A stretch of DNA of 64,000 nt from Microlunatus soli (lineage in GTDB: Bacteria; Actinomycetota; Actinomycetes; Propionibacteriales; Propionibacteriaceae), in contig NZ_LT629772.1 in NCBI RefSeq assembly GCF_900105385.1, positions 186,001-250,000 on the forward strand. Direction: 5' to 3'. Under the pieces are notes generated by a model that saw nothing but the letters and a program-made list of their open reading frames with translations, was not told the DNA's origin and did no database searches. This document shows, piece by piece, positions 24,645 to 33,737 of the stretch. The translations under genes were made by a program, and so were the position numbers. Position 1 is the first letter of the stretch. The number at the start of each line of letters is the position of its first letter.

Positions 24645-25976
24645 ATGACAGCAACCGGCTCCGCGCGTCGTACGGGAACTTCAGGGACCGCCGGCACCGC
24701 ATCGACAGCGGAGCTGGGCTATCCGATCAGTGAACGCGTCCTGGACAACGGCCTGCGGGTGATCGCCAGCCCCGATCACGCCGGCGGGTCGGTGGCGGTC
24801 AACCTCTGGTACGACGTCGGATCCCGTCACGAGGAGCCGGGACGGACCGGCTTCGCCCACCTCTTCGAGCACCTGATGTTCCAGGGTTCGGCCAACGTCG
24901 CCAGCGCCGAGCATTTCGGCCTGCTGCAGCCGGCCGGCGCCTCGGTGAACGCCACCACCTGGTTCGACCGGACCAACTACTTCGAGGCGCTGCCCGCCGG
25001 CGGTCTCGATCTGGCGCTCTGGCTGGAAGCCGACCGGATGGGCACGCTGCTGGATGCCCTGTCGCAGGAGAACTTCGAGAACCAGCGCGAGGTGGTCAAG
25101 GAGGAGAAGCGGCAGCGCTACGACAATGTCCCGTACGGCGATGTGATCGAGTTGATCATCGGCCAGGTCTTCCCCGACGGCCATCCTTACAGCCACACCG
25201 TGATCGGTTCGATGGACGACCTGAACGCCGCCGGTGTCGAGGATGCCCGGAACTTCTTCCGGCGCTTCTACATGCCGAACAACGCCGTACTGTCGATCGT
25301 CGGTGATGTCGACGCCGAGACCGCCTTCGCCAAGGCCGAGCAGTATTTCGGCACCGTCCCGGCCGCCACCCGCCCGGAGAAGTTGATCACCGAACCGTTG
25401 CCGCCGCTGACCGGCCTGCCGCGGTTGGAGACCACAGCCGACGTACCGGCCGAGGCGGTCTATCTGACCTGGCGGCTGCCGGCGGACCGGGCTCCCGGCT
25501 ACGACGCGCTGGAGTTGGCGTTCGGCGTGCTCGGCCAGGGCCAGAGCGCCCGCCTGACCAAGAATCTCGTTCGCGGGCGGGAGATCGCGGAGTCGGCGTT
25601 CGCCAGCGCGATGGGATTGGTCGGCGGCAACTCGCTGGGCATGGTCGGTGGTAGGACCCGCAGCGGCGTCACGCCGGAGGAACTCGAGGCCGCATTGATC
25701 GAGCAGATCGACGGTCTGATCACCGAACCGCCGACGGCTGCGGAGCTGGAACGGGCCAAGGCGCAGTTCGAGCGGCACTGGATGCACGAGCTCGCCCGGA
25801 TCGATTCCCGAGCCGACCAGCTCAGCGGATTCGCCACCCTGTATGACGATCCGACCTTGATCAATACCCGCTTCGCCGAGATCGAGGCGGTCACCCCCGA
25901 GCAGGTGTCCGCGGCGATCTCCGACTGGTTCACTGCCGACCGCCGGGCAACGCTGATCTACCGCCAGGAGAGCTGA
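24645..25976 (+). CDS. M16 family zinc metallopeptidase (catalytic subunit)
   Basis: M16 peptidases degrade or process peptides in a clamshell of two related subunits. The 443-residue product carries the inverted zinc motif HLFEH (His72, Glu75, His76) in GFAHLFEHLMFQG and the third ligand Glu in NQREVVKEEKRQRYD at about 147-158. The M16 C-terminal domain includes AEAVYLTWRLPADRAPGYDA. The Ser/Thr/Ala-rich first 20 residues are probably disordered, and no signal peptide is seen. Its stop overlaps the start of a second M16 gene (TGATGA), indicating coupled synthesis of a heterodimer. Confidence 0.92.
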   Translation: MTATGSARRTGTSGTAGTASTAELGYPISERVLDNGLRVIASPDHAGGSVAVNLWYDVGSRHEEPGRTGFAHLFEHLMFQGSANVASAEHFGLLQPAGASVNATTWFDRTNYFEALPAGGLDLALWLEADRMGTLLDALSQENFENQREVVKEEKRQRYDNVPYGDVIELIIGQVFPDGHPYSHTVIGSMDDLNAAGVEDARNFFRRFYMPNNAVLSIVGDVDAETAFAKAEQYFGTVPAATRPEKLITEPLPPLTGLPRLETTADVPAEAVYLTWRLPADRAPGYDALELAFGVLGQGQSARLTKNLVRGREIAESAFASAMGLVGGNSLGMVGGRTRSGVTPEELEAALIEQIDGLITEPPTAAELERAKAQFERHWMHELARIDSRADQLSGFATLYDDPTLINTRFAEIEAVTPEQVSAAISDWFTADRRATLIYRQES

Positions 25977-27334
25977 TGACCACGTCCCCGCGTCCGACGA
26001 GCACGCCGCGCCCGACCATTGCGGCGCCGAAACCGTGGAGCTTCCCGACCCCCGACCGGACGACGCTGGACAACGGGCTGGAAGTGATCAGCTACCAGCT
26101 GCCGGGCCAGCATGTCGTCTCGGCGAGCCTGGTGCTGGATCTTCCGCTGGCCGCCGAACCGCGTGCGGTGGAAGGGATCGCGTCGATCACCAGCCGGACC
26201 CTGGACGAGGGAACCACGACGCACAGCACCGACGAATTCGCCGAGCTGTTGGAGACCGCCGGCGCCGGCTTCGGTGTCGATATCAGCTCCGCGGGCCTGC
26301 AGTTGATCTTGGACGTACCCGATCGGCGTCTGGATCCGGCTCTCGGGCTGCTCGCCGAAGCCGTGATCACCCCGTCCCTGGCGGCCGCCGACATCGACCG
26401 TCAGGTCCAGCTCCGACTGGCCGAGATCGAACAGGCCCGGGCCAACCCGACCCAGGCAGCAGCGATCGCCTTCCGGCGTTCGGTGTTCGCCGACGGGTCC
26501 CGCTACACCCGGATGACCGACGGCGAGCCGGACACCGTGCAGGCGATCACGGCCGATGCCGCGCAACGCTTCCACCGTGATCATTTCGGCCCGCGGGGCG
26601 CGAAGCTGGTGATCGCCGGCGAGCTGCCGACCGACGTGGATTCCCTGGTGGCCAAGCATTTCGGCGGCTGGCTCGGCGACACTCAGCGCGAGGTCGGGCA
26701 CCAGCCGCCCGCCGCCGGACAGCGCCGAGCCGTCCTGGTGCACCGTCCCGGCGCTGTTCAGGCCGACGTCCAACTGGGTGGTTTCGGGATCGACCGCGCG
26801 GATCCCCGCTGGGCCGACATCAGTGTCGCCTCCTACATCATGGGCGGTGCGTTCCTCTCCCGGCTGAACAGCGTGCTGCGTGAGGACCTCGGCTACACCT
26901 ACGGCGTGCGGATGGGCTTCCAGCCGCTCCGCGCCGGCGGCACCTTCGCGGTGTCCGGCTCGTTCCGGACCGAGGTGATCGGCGATGCCCTGACCCAGGC
27001 CCGCAGCCTGCTGTCGATCAAGGATGCCCCGTTCACTGCCGAGGAGGTGGGCAACGCCGTCACCTACTTCGCCGGTGTCTCCCCGCTCCGCTTCGCCACC
27101 GCCGACGGCGTCGCCGACCAGGCCGCCCTGCAGGCCTTGGCATTGCTCCCCGACAACTACATGGACCTGCGGTTGGCTGCCCTGCGCAAGGTGACGCCGG
27201 AGTCGGCCGCCGAGGCGTACACGTCGTTGGTCGATCCCGACCAGCTCACCCTGGCCATCTCCGGCGACGCCGAGCAGATCAGCCAGCCGCTGAAGGACGC
27301 CGGCTTCGAGGACCTGCAGACGATCGAGCTGTAG
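25976..27334 (+). CDS. M16 family peptidase-like protein (non-catalytic partner)
   Basis: The 452-residue product has the M16 fold but not the zinc motif. Where HxxEH is expected it reads GIASITSRTLDEGTT. The C-terminal domain keeps the substrate-binding Arg-Tyr type segment (LREDLGYTYGVRMGFQPLRA, then GGTFAVSGSFRTEV). This is the usual R/Y-containing inactive partner of bacterial M16B heterodimers. ATG 25976 overlaps the stop of the catalytic subunit. The Pro/Thr-rich N-terminus is probably disordered. Substrate is unknown. Confidence 0.9.
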   Translation: MTTSPRPTSTPRPTIAAPKPWSFPTPDRTTLDNGLEVISYQLPGQHVVSASLVLDLPLAAEPRAVEGIASITSRTLDEGTTTHSTDEFAELLETAGAGFGVDISSAGLQLILDVPDRRLDPALGLLAEAVITPSLAAADIDRQVQLRLAEIEQARANPTQAAAIAFRRSVFADGSRYTRMTDGEPDTVQAITADAAQRFHRDHFGPRGAKLVIAGELPTDVDSLVAKHFGGWLGDTQREVGHQPPAAGQRRAVLVHRPGAVQADVQLGGFGIDRADPRWADISVASYIMGGAFLSRLNSVLREDLGYTYGVRMGFQPLRAGGTFAVSGSFRTEVIGDALTQARSLLSIKDAPFTAEEVGNAVTYFAGVSPLRFATADGVADQAALQALALLPDNYMDLRLAALRKVTPESAAEAYTSLVDPDQLTLAISGDAEQISQPLKDAGFEDLQTIEL

Positions 27335-28559
27335 CAACCGGTGTCGAGCTCGACGCGGATCGGCGACAGATCATCCAGATCGTCGGCGGGCAGCTGCGCG
27401 TGCTCCATCCGTCCCGAGTGGCACTCGATCAGGATGATCGCTCACGAAATGTCTTGGCGGCGGCCCGGATGTTGTCGTGAAACGCCTGCCACCACGTGGC
27501 GTCGCCCATCTGCGTGATGTCGGAGCCCGTCGTGCCGTCGATTTGCTCACCGATGGCCCCTCTCGGTGTTCATCCGTCGGAACCCTGGCCTACACAAGAT
27601 CCGGGATCGGTCGGCCCAGTTGCGATCATAGGGAGCATAGGGCTGATCCGGAGCGGACAGCGAGTAGCCGAACGCAATCGCTCGACTATCGAGTCGTCTG
27701 CACGGGTAGGGATCTCGGTCGCACGGCAGCGGCGAGCAGCAGCAAGGTCCCGGCAACGTAGCGGGCGCTTGCGGTGGCGCAGGTTGTTCGTGATCATGGT
27801 CACCAAGTTGACCGAGCAGATTGTCGTCCGAGACGCGTTTTGGCAGCAACCTTCTCGGGCAGCTTCGCCGCGCACCAAGCTGAGCGTCGGGAGGCAGAGA
27901 ATGTCAGCCATCTCGTGGGCAGGATTCTCCTGGTGCTCAGTCGCAACATCCACACCGACACCGGATGTCTTGCGGACCGACCTGAAGAGCTCACCCACCT
28001 CCTCACCAAGCAGCAGACACTTCTGAAGAACTGATCGCCATGCCCACCGGACCGACAGTCAGGACACGTGATGATTGCCTAGTCGAGCGTCGACCGCCAA
28101 GAACGCAGCAGCACTGTGCTCTCCCCCTGGGGATTCGCCAGGGTCGCCGCCAGTGCTGGTGCGAAATCGGCGCCGGGTGTTCGTCGCAGACACCGCGATC
28201 AACCAGTGTCGCCGAACGCGGATCACCCAGGTCTCGAGTAGTTCCCGGGGATCTGCGCAGCGAGCCGACACCGTCACCAAGCTGACCGAGAGTTCCGCTG
28301 TGATTGGGCCTGTTCGGCAGCAAACGTCTCGGGCACGTTCGTCGGGCATCGGCATCCCGCACAGTCTCGGGCGACAGCGACGCACCCAGGACGTTCCACC
28401 GGGAACGCTCTGCCCACCCGGTTTGGATCGGCTCTCGGCAACCTACTCGAGCTTGGTGTTGTCGATCCTCGATCCTGCGAACTCGATCCTCGAGTAACTC
28501 GCAGACGCCGAACGCGACCAGTCAGAGGAGCAACGCGGAACGCGGGTCGCCCGCCCGAC
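27335..28559. other. About 1.2 kb without an intact gene; contains a diverged duplication
   Basis: No frame here has a convincing combination of ribosome site, codon usage and recognisable motif. Two stretches about 475 bp apart (27799-27868 and 28273-28342) share GTCACCAAG.TGACCGAG, then 25 unrelated bases, then GGCAGCAA...TCTCGGGCA..TTCG. They look like decayed copies of the same unit. The region is most likely gene remnants ahead of the IS110 insertion. Confidence 0.5.
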
Positions 28560-28682
28560 GTGCCGTTCGGTGTGGCTGAGGGGGCGCTGGGTGGGTCGGG
28601 CGTTTGCAACTCAGCTGGTCGAGCTTGCGAGACCAGGTGAGGCTGCGAGGGCGGGCGCCCCCTCAGCCACACCGAACGGCAC
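28560..28682. repeat. Large hairpin: perfect 28-bp inverted repeat around a REP-like palindrome
   Basis: The arms at 28560-28587 (starting GTGCCGTTCGGTGTGGCTGA) and 28655-28682 are perfect reverse complements. The 67-nt spacer contains a second hairpin CTGGTC...GACCAG at 28615-28636 whose loop GAGCTTGCGA is related to the TTCGACAAGCTC motif seen elsewhere in the window. The right arm ends exactly where the IS110 element appears to begin. It may be an interspersed repetitive element or the original terminator of the minus-strand UPF0182 gene. Confidence 0.75.
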
Positions 28683-28689
28683 CCCCCGT

Positions 28690-28860
28690 TACCTTTCTGG
28701 TGGCCCTTGAGGCAAGGGCTTCGGTCGCCGGGCTTGGTATGACTTACTGCCCCTGTTGTCAATGATCCGGGGGGTGTTGTCGCCGGGCCGGGTGGCATCG
28801 GGTGACCGCTGATAGGGACACGGCCCAGTGAGGTCTCGTCGTAACGTGGCTGCCGGGACT
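28690..28860 (+). ncRNA. Candidate bridge RNA of the IS110 element
   Basis: The region lies between the left element end and the transposase gene, where IS110-group elements encode a bridge RNA. It starts with a perfect hairpin GCCCTTG-AGG-CAAGGGC (28703-28719). ATAGGGACAC at 28812-28821 is identical to the right end of the element (30117-30126), as a left donor guide should be. GTAACG at 28841-28846 is the reverse complement of CGTTAC at the left end (28687-28692), as a right donor guide should be, and pairing extends to 8 of 9 bases. GGGGGGTG at 28770-28777 is complementary to CACCCCCC at the insertion site and may be a target guide. RNA ends and folding are inferred. Confidence 0.55.
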
Positions 28861-28905
28861 TGATGCCTGATCGGTGACCGACTCGACCGCAGAGGAGAGT
28901 CAGCG

Positions 28906-30108
28906 TTGGATGCAGACGAGCCGATCACGATCTGGTGCGGACTTGACGTCGGCAAGAGTGCCCATCACGCATGCGCGCTGGACAGGCAGGGCCACCGCGT
29001 CTTCGATGCCGAACTGCCGCAGGACCAGGAACGCCTGGAACGACTGTTCACCGAGCTAGCTGCTCGAGGACGAGTCCTCGTCGTGGTCGATCAACCCAAC
29101 ACGATCGGCGCGCTGCCGGTCGCGGTCGCTCGGGCGATGGACATCGAGGTCGCCTACCTGCCAGGGCTGGCGATGCGGCGGATCGCCGACTTGCACCCCG
29201 GCAGCGCCAAGACCGATGCCCGCGATGCCTATGTGATCGCCGATTCTGCCCGCACCATGCCGCACACCCTGCGCCGGGTCGACGTGGGCGAGGATGTGTT
29301 GGCTGAGTTGAAGGTGCTGATCGGATTCGACGACGACCTCGCTGCCGAAGCGACACGGTTGAGTAATCGGATCCGTGGCCTGTTGACACAGATCTTTCCT
29401 GCCCTGGAAAGGATCCTGGGCCCCCGCCTGCATACCAAGGCTGTGCTCGCGTTGATCATGAAATACGGCGGACCGCGGGGCATGGCAGCGGCCGGCCGAG
29501 CAAGGATGATTACGACCGCTACCGCAGCCAACCGCCGGGGCGCGGCAGAACTCGTCGACCAGATCGTCTCCGCACTGGCCGAGCAGACCGTCACCGTCCC
29601 CGGCGCAGCAGCAGCCGAACGCGTCCTGCCCAGGCTCGCCAAGAGTCTGACCGAGGCCCTGGATCAGCGGGCTCACCTGGCAGCCGAGGTTGAACAGGTG
29701 CTCGATGCTCACCCTCTTGCCGAGGTCCTGACCTCGATGCCCGGCGTTGGGGTCAGGACCGCAGCAAGAATCCTCGTCGAAGTCGGCGACGCGTCCACCT
29801 TCCGCACCAGCGGCCACCTGGCTGCCTACGCCGGCCTCGCCCCGGTCACCCGACGATCCGGCACTTCGATCCGCGGCGAGTTCCCGGCACGTTCGGGCAA
29901 CCGCCACCTCAAACGAGCGTTCTTCCTCTCCGCGTTCGCAGCACTACGGGCCGACCCGGCCAGCCGGGCCTACTACGACCGCAAACGAGCCGAAGGCAAG
30001 AAACACAACGCCGCACTCATCTGCCTGGCGCGACGCCGCTGCGACGTCCTCCACGCCATGATCAGAACCCGAACTGTCTACCGCCCAAAGCTACCCGCAA
30101 CCAGTTGA
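28906..30108 (+). CDS. IS110-family DEDD transposase (bridge-RNA-type recombinase)
   Basis: The 400-residue enzyme has the N-terminal RuvC-like DEDD domain (WCGLDVGKSAHHACALD with first Asp, VVVDQPNTIGALPVA, SAKTDARDAYVIADSAR with the paired Asp residues). It also has the C-terminal Transposase_20 domain (LTSMPGVGVRTAARILVEVG, AAYAGLAPVTRRSGTS) with the conserved Ser region (RSGNRHLKRAFFLSAFAALR). All core motifs are intact. The start appears to be TTG 28906, preceded by AGAGGAGAG. The nearest ATG is out of frame. The stop codon lies only about 20 bp from the right end of the element. Confidence 0.9.
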   Translation: MDADEPITIWCGLDVGKSAHHACALDRQGHRVFDAELPQDQERLERLFTELAARGRVLVVVDQPNTIGALPVAVARAMDIEVAYLPGLAMRRIADLHPGSAKTDARDAYVIADSARTMPHTLRRVDVGEDVLAELKVLIGFDDDLAAEATRLSNRIRGLLTQIFPALERILGPRLHTKAVLALIMKYGGPRGMAAAGRARMITTATAANRRGAAELVDQIVSALAEQTVTVPGAAAAERVLPRLAKSLTEALDQRAHLAAEVEQVLDAHPLAEVLTSMPGVGVRTAARILVEVGDASTFRTSGHLAAYAGLAPVTRRSGTSIRGEFPARSGNRHLKRAFFLSAFAALRADPASRAYYDRKRAEGKKHNAALICLARRRCDVLHAMIRTRTVYRPKLPATS

Positions 30109-30165
30109 CATCCGACATAGGGACACCCCCCCACCAAGATCGCGATAGGAAGCGAGGGTGAGCGA

Positions 30166-33024
30166 TCAGCCGCCGCCCAACGCCTTGATGGCTGCCTGCA
30201 CCGCATCCTGCGCTTTCTGGTTCTGGTCCTGGTATTCCGACAGGTTGCCGCCCTTGAGTGCCTCGTCGGCGGCCTTGAAGGCTGCGGTCGCGATGTCCAA
30301 CTGCTCCCGGGCGGTGGCCTCGTCGGCCGGCCCTCCGGGCTTGCCGGTGCTGGCACCGGAGGTCCCGGTGCTTTCCTCACCGGTGCTGGCACCGGCGTCA
30401 CCCTTGAAGACCTGGTCCAGGGCGTCCTGCAGGGTCGCGCCGATGCCGACATTCTGGCCGAACTTCACGACCACGTACCGCAGGATCGGATACTGACCGC
30501 CGCCGCTGCCCTGCTGCTGGGTGTAGATCGGCTGGACGTACATCAGCCCGCCGCCCAATGGCAGGGTCAACAGGTTGCCCCAGGTCACACTCGCAGTGCC
30601 CTGGGTGAAGGGTCTCAAGGCGGTGGCGACGGTGTCGTTGGCCCTGATCGCGTTCGAGGCCTGGCCCGGTCCGTCGATCTGACTTTCGGCGGGGACCCGG
30701 AGCAACTCCCACTTGCCGTAGTTCGGACTGGTCGGATCGGAGTTGACGGCCGAATAGGCGGCCATGTTCTGCCGGCCGTTCGGTACGTACACACTGGTCA
30801 GACTGAACGAACCACTCTCCTGGCCGGGCATCCGCACGGTCAAGTAATAGGGCGGTTCCTTGGTGTCCTCGCCACCGGCCGCGCTCGGATCCGAAGGCAC
30901 CGTCCACTGGTCGGTGCCGGTGAACCAGTCGGCGGCGTCGGACACGTGGTACTTGCCGAGGATCTGCCGCTGCACCTTGTACATGTCCTGCGGGTAGCGC
31001 AGGTGCTTGGTCAGGTCAGCGCTGATGTCGGACTTCGGCTGCACGGTGCCCGGGAACGCCTTCTCCCAGGTCTTCAGCACCGGGTCGTTCTCGTCCCAGG
31101 CGTACAGCTTCACCGAGCCGTCGTAGGCGTCCACCACCGCCTTCACCGAGTTGCGCATGTAGTTGATCATGGTGTCCGGCTGGGCTCCGATGGTGCCGAC
31201 CCGGCTGCGGGTGTCGCTGGTCGCGTCCTGCAACGAGACCCGCTGGCTGTTCGGGTAGGTGTCGGCAGTGGTGTAGCCGTCGACGATCCAGACCACGCGG
31301 CCGTCGACGACGGCCGGGTAGGCGTCCCGGTCGACGGTCAACCACGGCGCGACCGCTTCCACCCGCTGTTTGGGATCCCGGTCGTAGATGATCTTGGTGT
31401 CGCCCTTGGTCCGGTTGGACAGCACCAGGTTGGCGTCGAAATACTTCAGCGCGTAGATCAGCCGCCGCCAGCCGTTCAGCTGGACGCCGCCCTTGCCGTC
31501 GTAGGTGTTGTACTTCGGCCCGTTGTCCTTGCCGCCGGTCGGAGTGTCGAGTTCGAGGGAGTTGCCGTTCGGCTTGGCACCGACGATGGAGTAGGTGTCC
31601 TGCATCTCGCCGAAGTAGATCCGGGACTCGTGCTCCCCGAGCTCGCCGGTCGGTGGCAGGTCGCGTTCCAGCCAGTCCGGCTCGCCGTTGGGGCCGGCCT
31701 TGCTGCCGTTGGCCGCGACCATGCCGTAGCCGTGCGTGTAGACGGTGTGATCGATGTTCCAGTTGCGGTCCTGGATGCCGGCCATGTTGAGCTCACGGAC
31801 CGACACCACCGCGTCGGTCGTCGCCTTGTCCTTGCCGAGCTGGTAGCGGTCGACGTCCAGCTCCGGCGGGAACTGGTAGTAGCCCTTGACCTGTTGCAGC
31901 TGTTCGAAGGCCTGACCGATCCGGGCCGGGTCCATCAATCGGATGCTGGGCAACACCGAGGCGTCCTGCCGCAACTGGCCGGCGGTGGCGGTGGTCTTGG
32001 CGTTGTACGTCGTGGTCTTGACATCGGAGACGTCGTAGGCGGCGCGGGTCGCGTCGATGTTCCGCTGGATGTAAGGACGTTCCTTGTCGCCCTCGTTCGG
32101 GCCGGCGGTGGTGCCCTGGACGATCGCCGGATACAGCAGGCCGAGGATGATCGAGGACAGCACCAGCAGCACCAGGCCGATGGTCGGCACCACCCAGCGA
32201 CGCAGTACCGCGTTGACGAAGAACAGTGCCGCGATGATCACCGCGATCACGGCGAGGATGGTGTGCGCATTCAACGTCGCATGATCGGTGGTGTAGCGCA
32301 GACCGGTGAACCGCGGACCGTCGTCCAACTGCAGGCCGTAGCGGTCCATCCAGTATTGGGCGCCGCGGACCAGCACCGCCAGACCGACCAGGATGGACAG
32401 GTGCGCCTGAGCCGCCGGGGTACCACCGCGTCGGGGCGCGTTCACCCGGATCGCACCCATCACGTAGTGCACGATCGCCGCAGCCATCGCACTCAGCACC
32501 AGCGTGGTGAAGATGAAGCTCAGGATGTAACGCCACCACGGGTAGTCGAAGACGAAGAACGACACGTCGATCCCGAATTTGGGATCCTTGGTGCCGAACG
32601 GGGTCGAGTTCTGCCAGGCCAGATAGGTCTGGGCCTGGCCGGTGGAGACGCCACCGGCGAACAGTCCGGCGATCACGGCCAGCACCACCATCACGATGGT
32701 GAAGCGTGACTCCAGCATCATCCGGTAGCGCTCCAGCATCGGGCTGGTGTTGGCGGCCGCTCTGGAACCCGGACGGACCCGGTGCGCGATCGCCACGTTG
32801 GCCGCGACCACCGCAGCCATGATCAACCCGAACGAGACGAACAGCCCGGCCCGGACCAGCAGCAGCTTGGTGAACACCCCGGAGAAGCCGATCGATTCGA
32901 ACCACAGCCGGTCGGTCCAGATACTGGTGTAGATCGCGATCGCCACCACCAGGGCGGCGATGATGATCAAGAACGGCAGTACAGCGCTCCGGCGCCGCTG
33001 CGTCCGCGCCTGCATCGTGCTCAC
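30166..33024 (-). CDS. UPF0182 family integral membrane protein
   Basis: The 952-residue product is a UPF0182 member, a large conserved actinobacterial envelope protein of unknown function. About seven transmembrane helices fill the first 310 residues (for example VLPFLIIIAALVVAIAIYTS). A large extracytoplasmic domain follows with the family stretches ATRAAYDVSDVKTTTYNAKT, QQVKGYYQFPPELDVDRYQL and DYPWWRYILSFIF, and an acidic Ser/Thr-rich tail with a final coiled helix. GTG 33024 is chosen. It has AGGAGAA upstream and starts 7 nt after the PPA1309-type gene stop, whereas the longer frame from 33111 overlaps that gene. It corresponds to M. tuberculosis Rv3193c in its conserved neighbourhood. 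Confidence 0.92.
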   Translation of the reverse strand: MSTMQARTQRRRSAVLPFLIIIAALVVAIAIYTSIWTDRLWFESIGFSGVFTKLLLVRAGLFVSFGLIMAAVVAANVAIAHRVRPGSRAAANTSPMLERYRMMLESRFTIVMVVLAVIAGLFAGGVSTGQAQTYLAWQNSTPFGTKDPKFGIDVSFFVFDYPWWRYILSFIFTTLVLSAMAAAIVHYVMGAIRVNAPRRGGTPAAQAHLSILVGLAVLVRGAQYWMDRYGLQLDDGPRFTGLRYTTDHATLNAHTILAVIAVIIAALFFVNAVLRRWVVPTIGLVLLVLSSIILGLLYPAIVQGTTAGPNEGDKERPYIQRNIDATRAAYDVSDVKTTTYNAKTTATAGQLRQDASVLPSIRLMDPARIGQAFEQLQQVKGYYQFPPELDVDRYQLGKDKATTDAVVSVRELNMAGIQDRNWNIDHTVYTHGYGMVAANGSKAGPNGEPDWLERDLPPTGELGEHESRIYFGEMQDTYSIVGAKPNGNSLELDTPTGGKDNGPKYNTYDGKGGVQLNGWRRLIYALKYFDANLVLSNRTKGDTKIIYDRDPKQRVEAVAPWLTVDRDAYPAVVDGRVVWIVDGYTTADTYPNSQRVSLQDATSDTRSRVGTIGAQPDTMINYMRNSVKAVVDAYDGSVKLYAWDENDPVLKTWEKAFPGTVQPKSDISADLTKHLRYPQDMYKVQRQILGKYHVSDAADWFTGTDQWTVPSDPSAAGGEDTKEPPYYLTVRMPGQESGSFSLTSVYVPNGRQNMAAYSAVNSDPTSPNYGKWELLRVPAESQIDGPGQASNAIRANDTVATALRPFTQGTASVTWGNLLTLPLGGGLMYVQPIYTQQQGSGGGQYPILRYVVVKFGQNVGIGATLQDALDQVFKGDAGASTGEESTGTSGASTGKPGGPADEATAREQLDIATAAFKAADEALKGGNLSEYQDQNQKAQDAVQAAIKALGGG

Positions 33025-33031
33025 GTGTTTC

Positions 33032-33679
33032 TCACTTCTCCTGAACTGTGCCGGTTTGAACGGTGCCAGGTTGACCTGTGCCGGGTTCGTCGTCGAGGTC
33101 TGGTTCGACAAGCGTATGCGCCAGTGCCTCGGTCAGCCCCGGAACCAGATCCGGAGCGCCGAGCAGGTCGTCGGGACGGGATCGCACCCGGGCCACCCCG
33201 TGCCGATGCTCGGCTCGGTCGACGCCGACGACGACCCGCATCTCCTGCTGCGCGGCGTGACCGGCGACGTACTCGGCGGCGGCCTGCGGATCGTCGGGGA
33301 TGTCGGCCTCGGCGTCGGCCGGCAGGAAGCTGCTCTCCAGGGTCAGCGCGCAGCCGTACACCGCCTCCGGCCAGACGATCTCGGCCAGATCGGTCAGCAG
33401 GTCCGCCGACGGCTTGAAATGATCTTGTTCGATCGCGGTCAGCGCGTCCGGGTGACCGCCGTCAGCACTGCCGCGGAGGCCGAGCTGCTCGACCAGTTGC
33501 GGTTCGGCGGCGATCACCGCATCGGTGCGGACCAGCGCGAACAACCGCGGCGGCTGATCCCAGCCACCCTGACCGACGTGCCGTTCGAGCTCGAGCAGGG
33601 CCGCCACCAGGGCATCGGAACCGTCTGCACCCTGGTCGGTGTCGATGGTGGTCGGATCGTCCGGATGATTCTCAGTCAT
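33032..33679 (-). CDS. PPA1309 family protein
   Basis: A 215-residue cytoplasmic protein of unknown function, typical of Propionibacteriales and relatives. Visible blocks are DALVAALLELERHVGQGGWD, QPPRLFALVRTDAVIAAEP, EIVWPEAVYGCALTLESSFL and the end of the domain RPDDLLGAPDLVPGLTEALA, in the family order. A Thr/Gly/Val-rich tail (TGQPGTVQTGTVQ) is a short tandem repeat. It lies between the YlbL-like gene and UPF0182 on the minus strand, with only 7 bp to UPF0182, so the three are likely one transcript. ATG 33679 is the only good start. Confidence 0.85.
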   Translation of the reverse strand: MTENHPDDPTTIDTDQGADGSDALVAALLELERHVGQGGWDQPPRLFALVRTDAVIAAEPQLVEQLGLRGSADGGHPDALTAIEQDHFKPSADLLTDLAEIVWPEAVYGCALTLESSFLPADAEADIPDDPQAAAEYVAGHAAQQEMRVVVGVDRAEHRHGVARVRSRPDDLLGAPDLVPGLTEALAHTLVEPDLDDEPGTGQPGTVQTGTVQEK

Positions 33680-33737
33680 TGCTCGTCTCGGGTCGGGTTC
33701 GGTTGGGTCGGATGCGATCGGGATCGGGTCGGATGGG

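Larger units (their letters stand above)
28683..30132 (+). mobile_element. IS110-family insertion sequence (IS110 group)
   Basis: One DEDD transposase gene with a long left noncoding end (about 220 bp) and a short right end (about 25 bp) is the IS110-group layout. No terminal inverted repeats are seen, as expected. The right end carries ATAGGGACAC at 30117-30126, and both junctions have the sequence CACCCCCC, so the exact crossover lies in this C-run. Boundaries are therefore good to about 8 bp. It sits directly against a large hairpin repeat, matching the known preference of several IS110 members for repetitive palindromes. Confidence 0.75.

Noticed and set aside
28695-30105. Junction promoter of the circular IS110 form (TTGACA at 30105 with TACCTT at 28690)
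   Set aside because: Joining the ends gives a spacer of about 23 bp, too long for a normal promoter. The -35 match alone is not enough.
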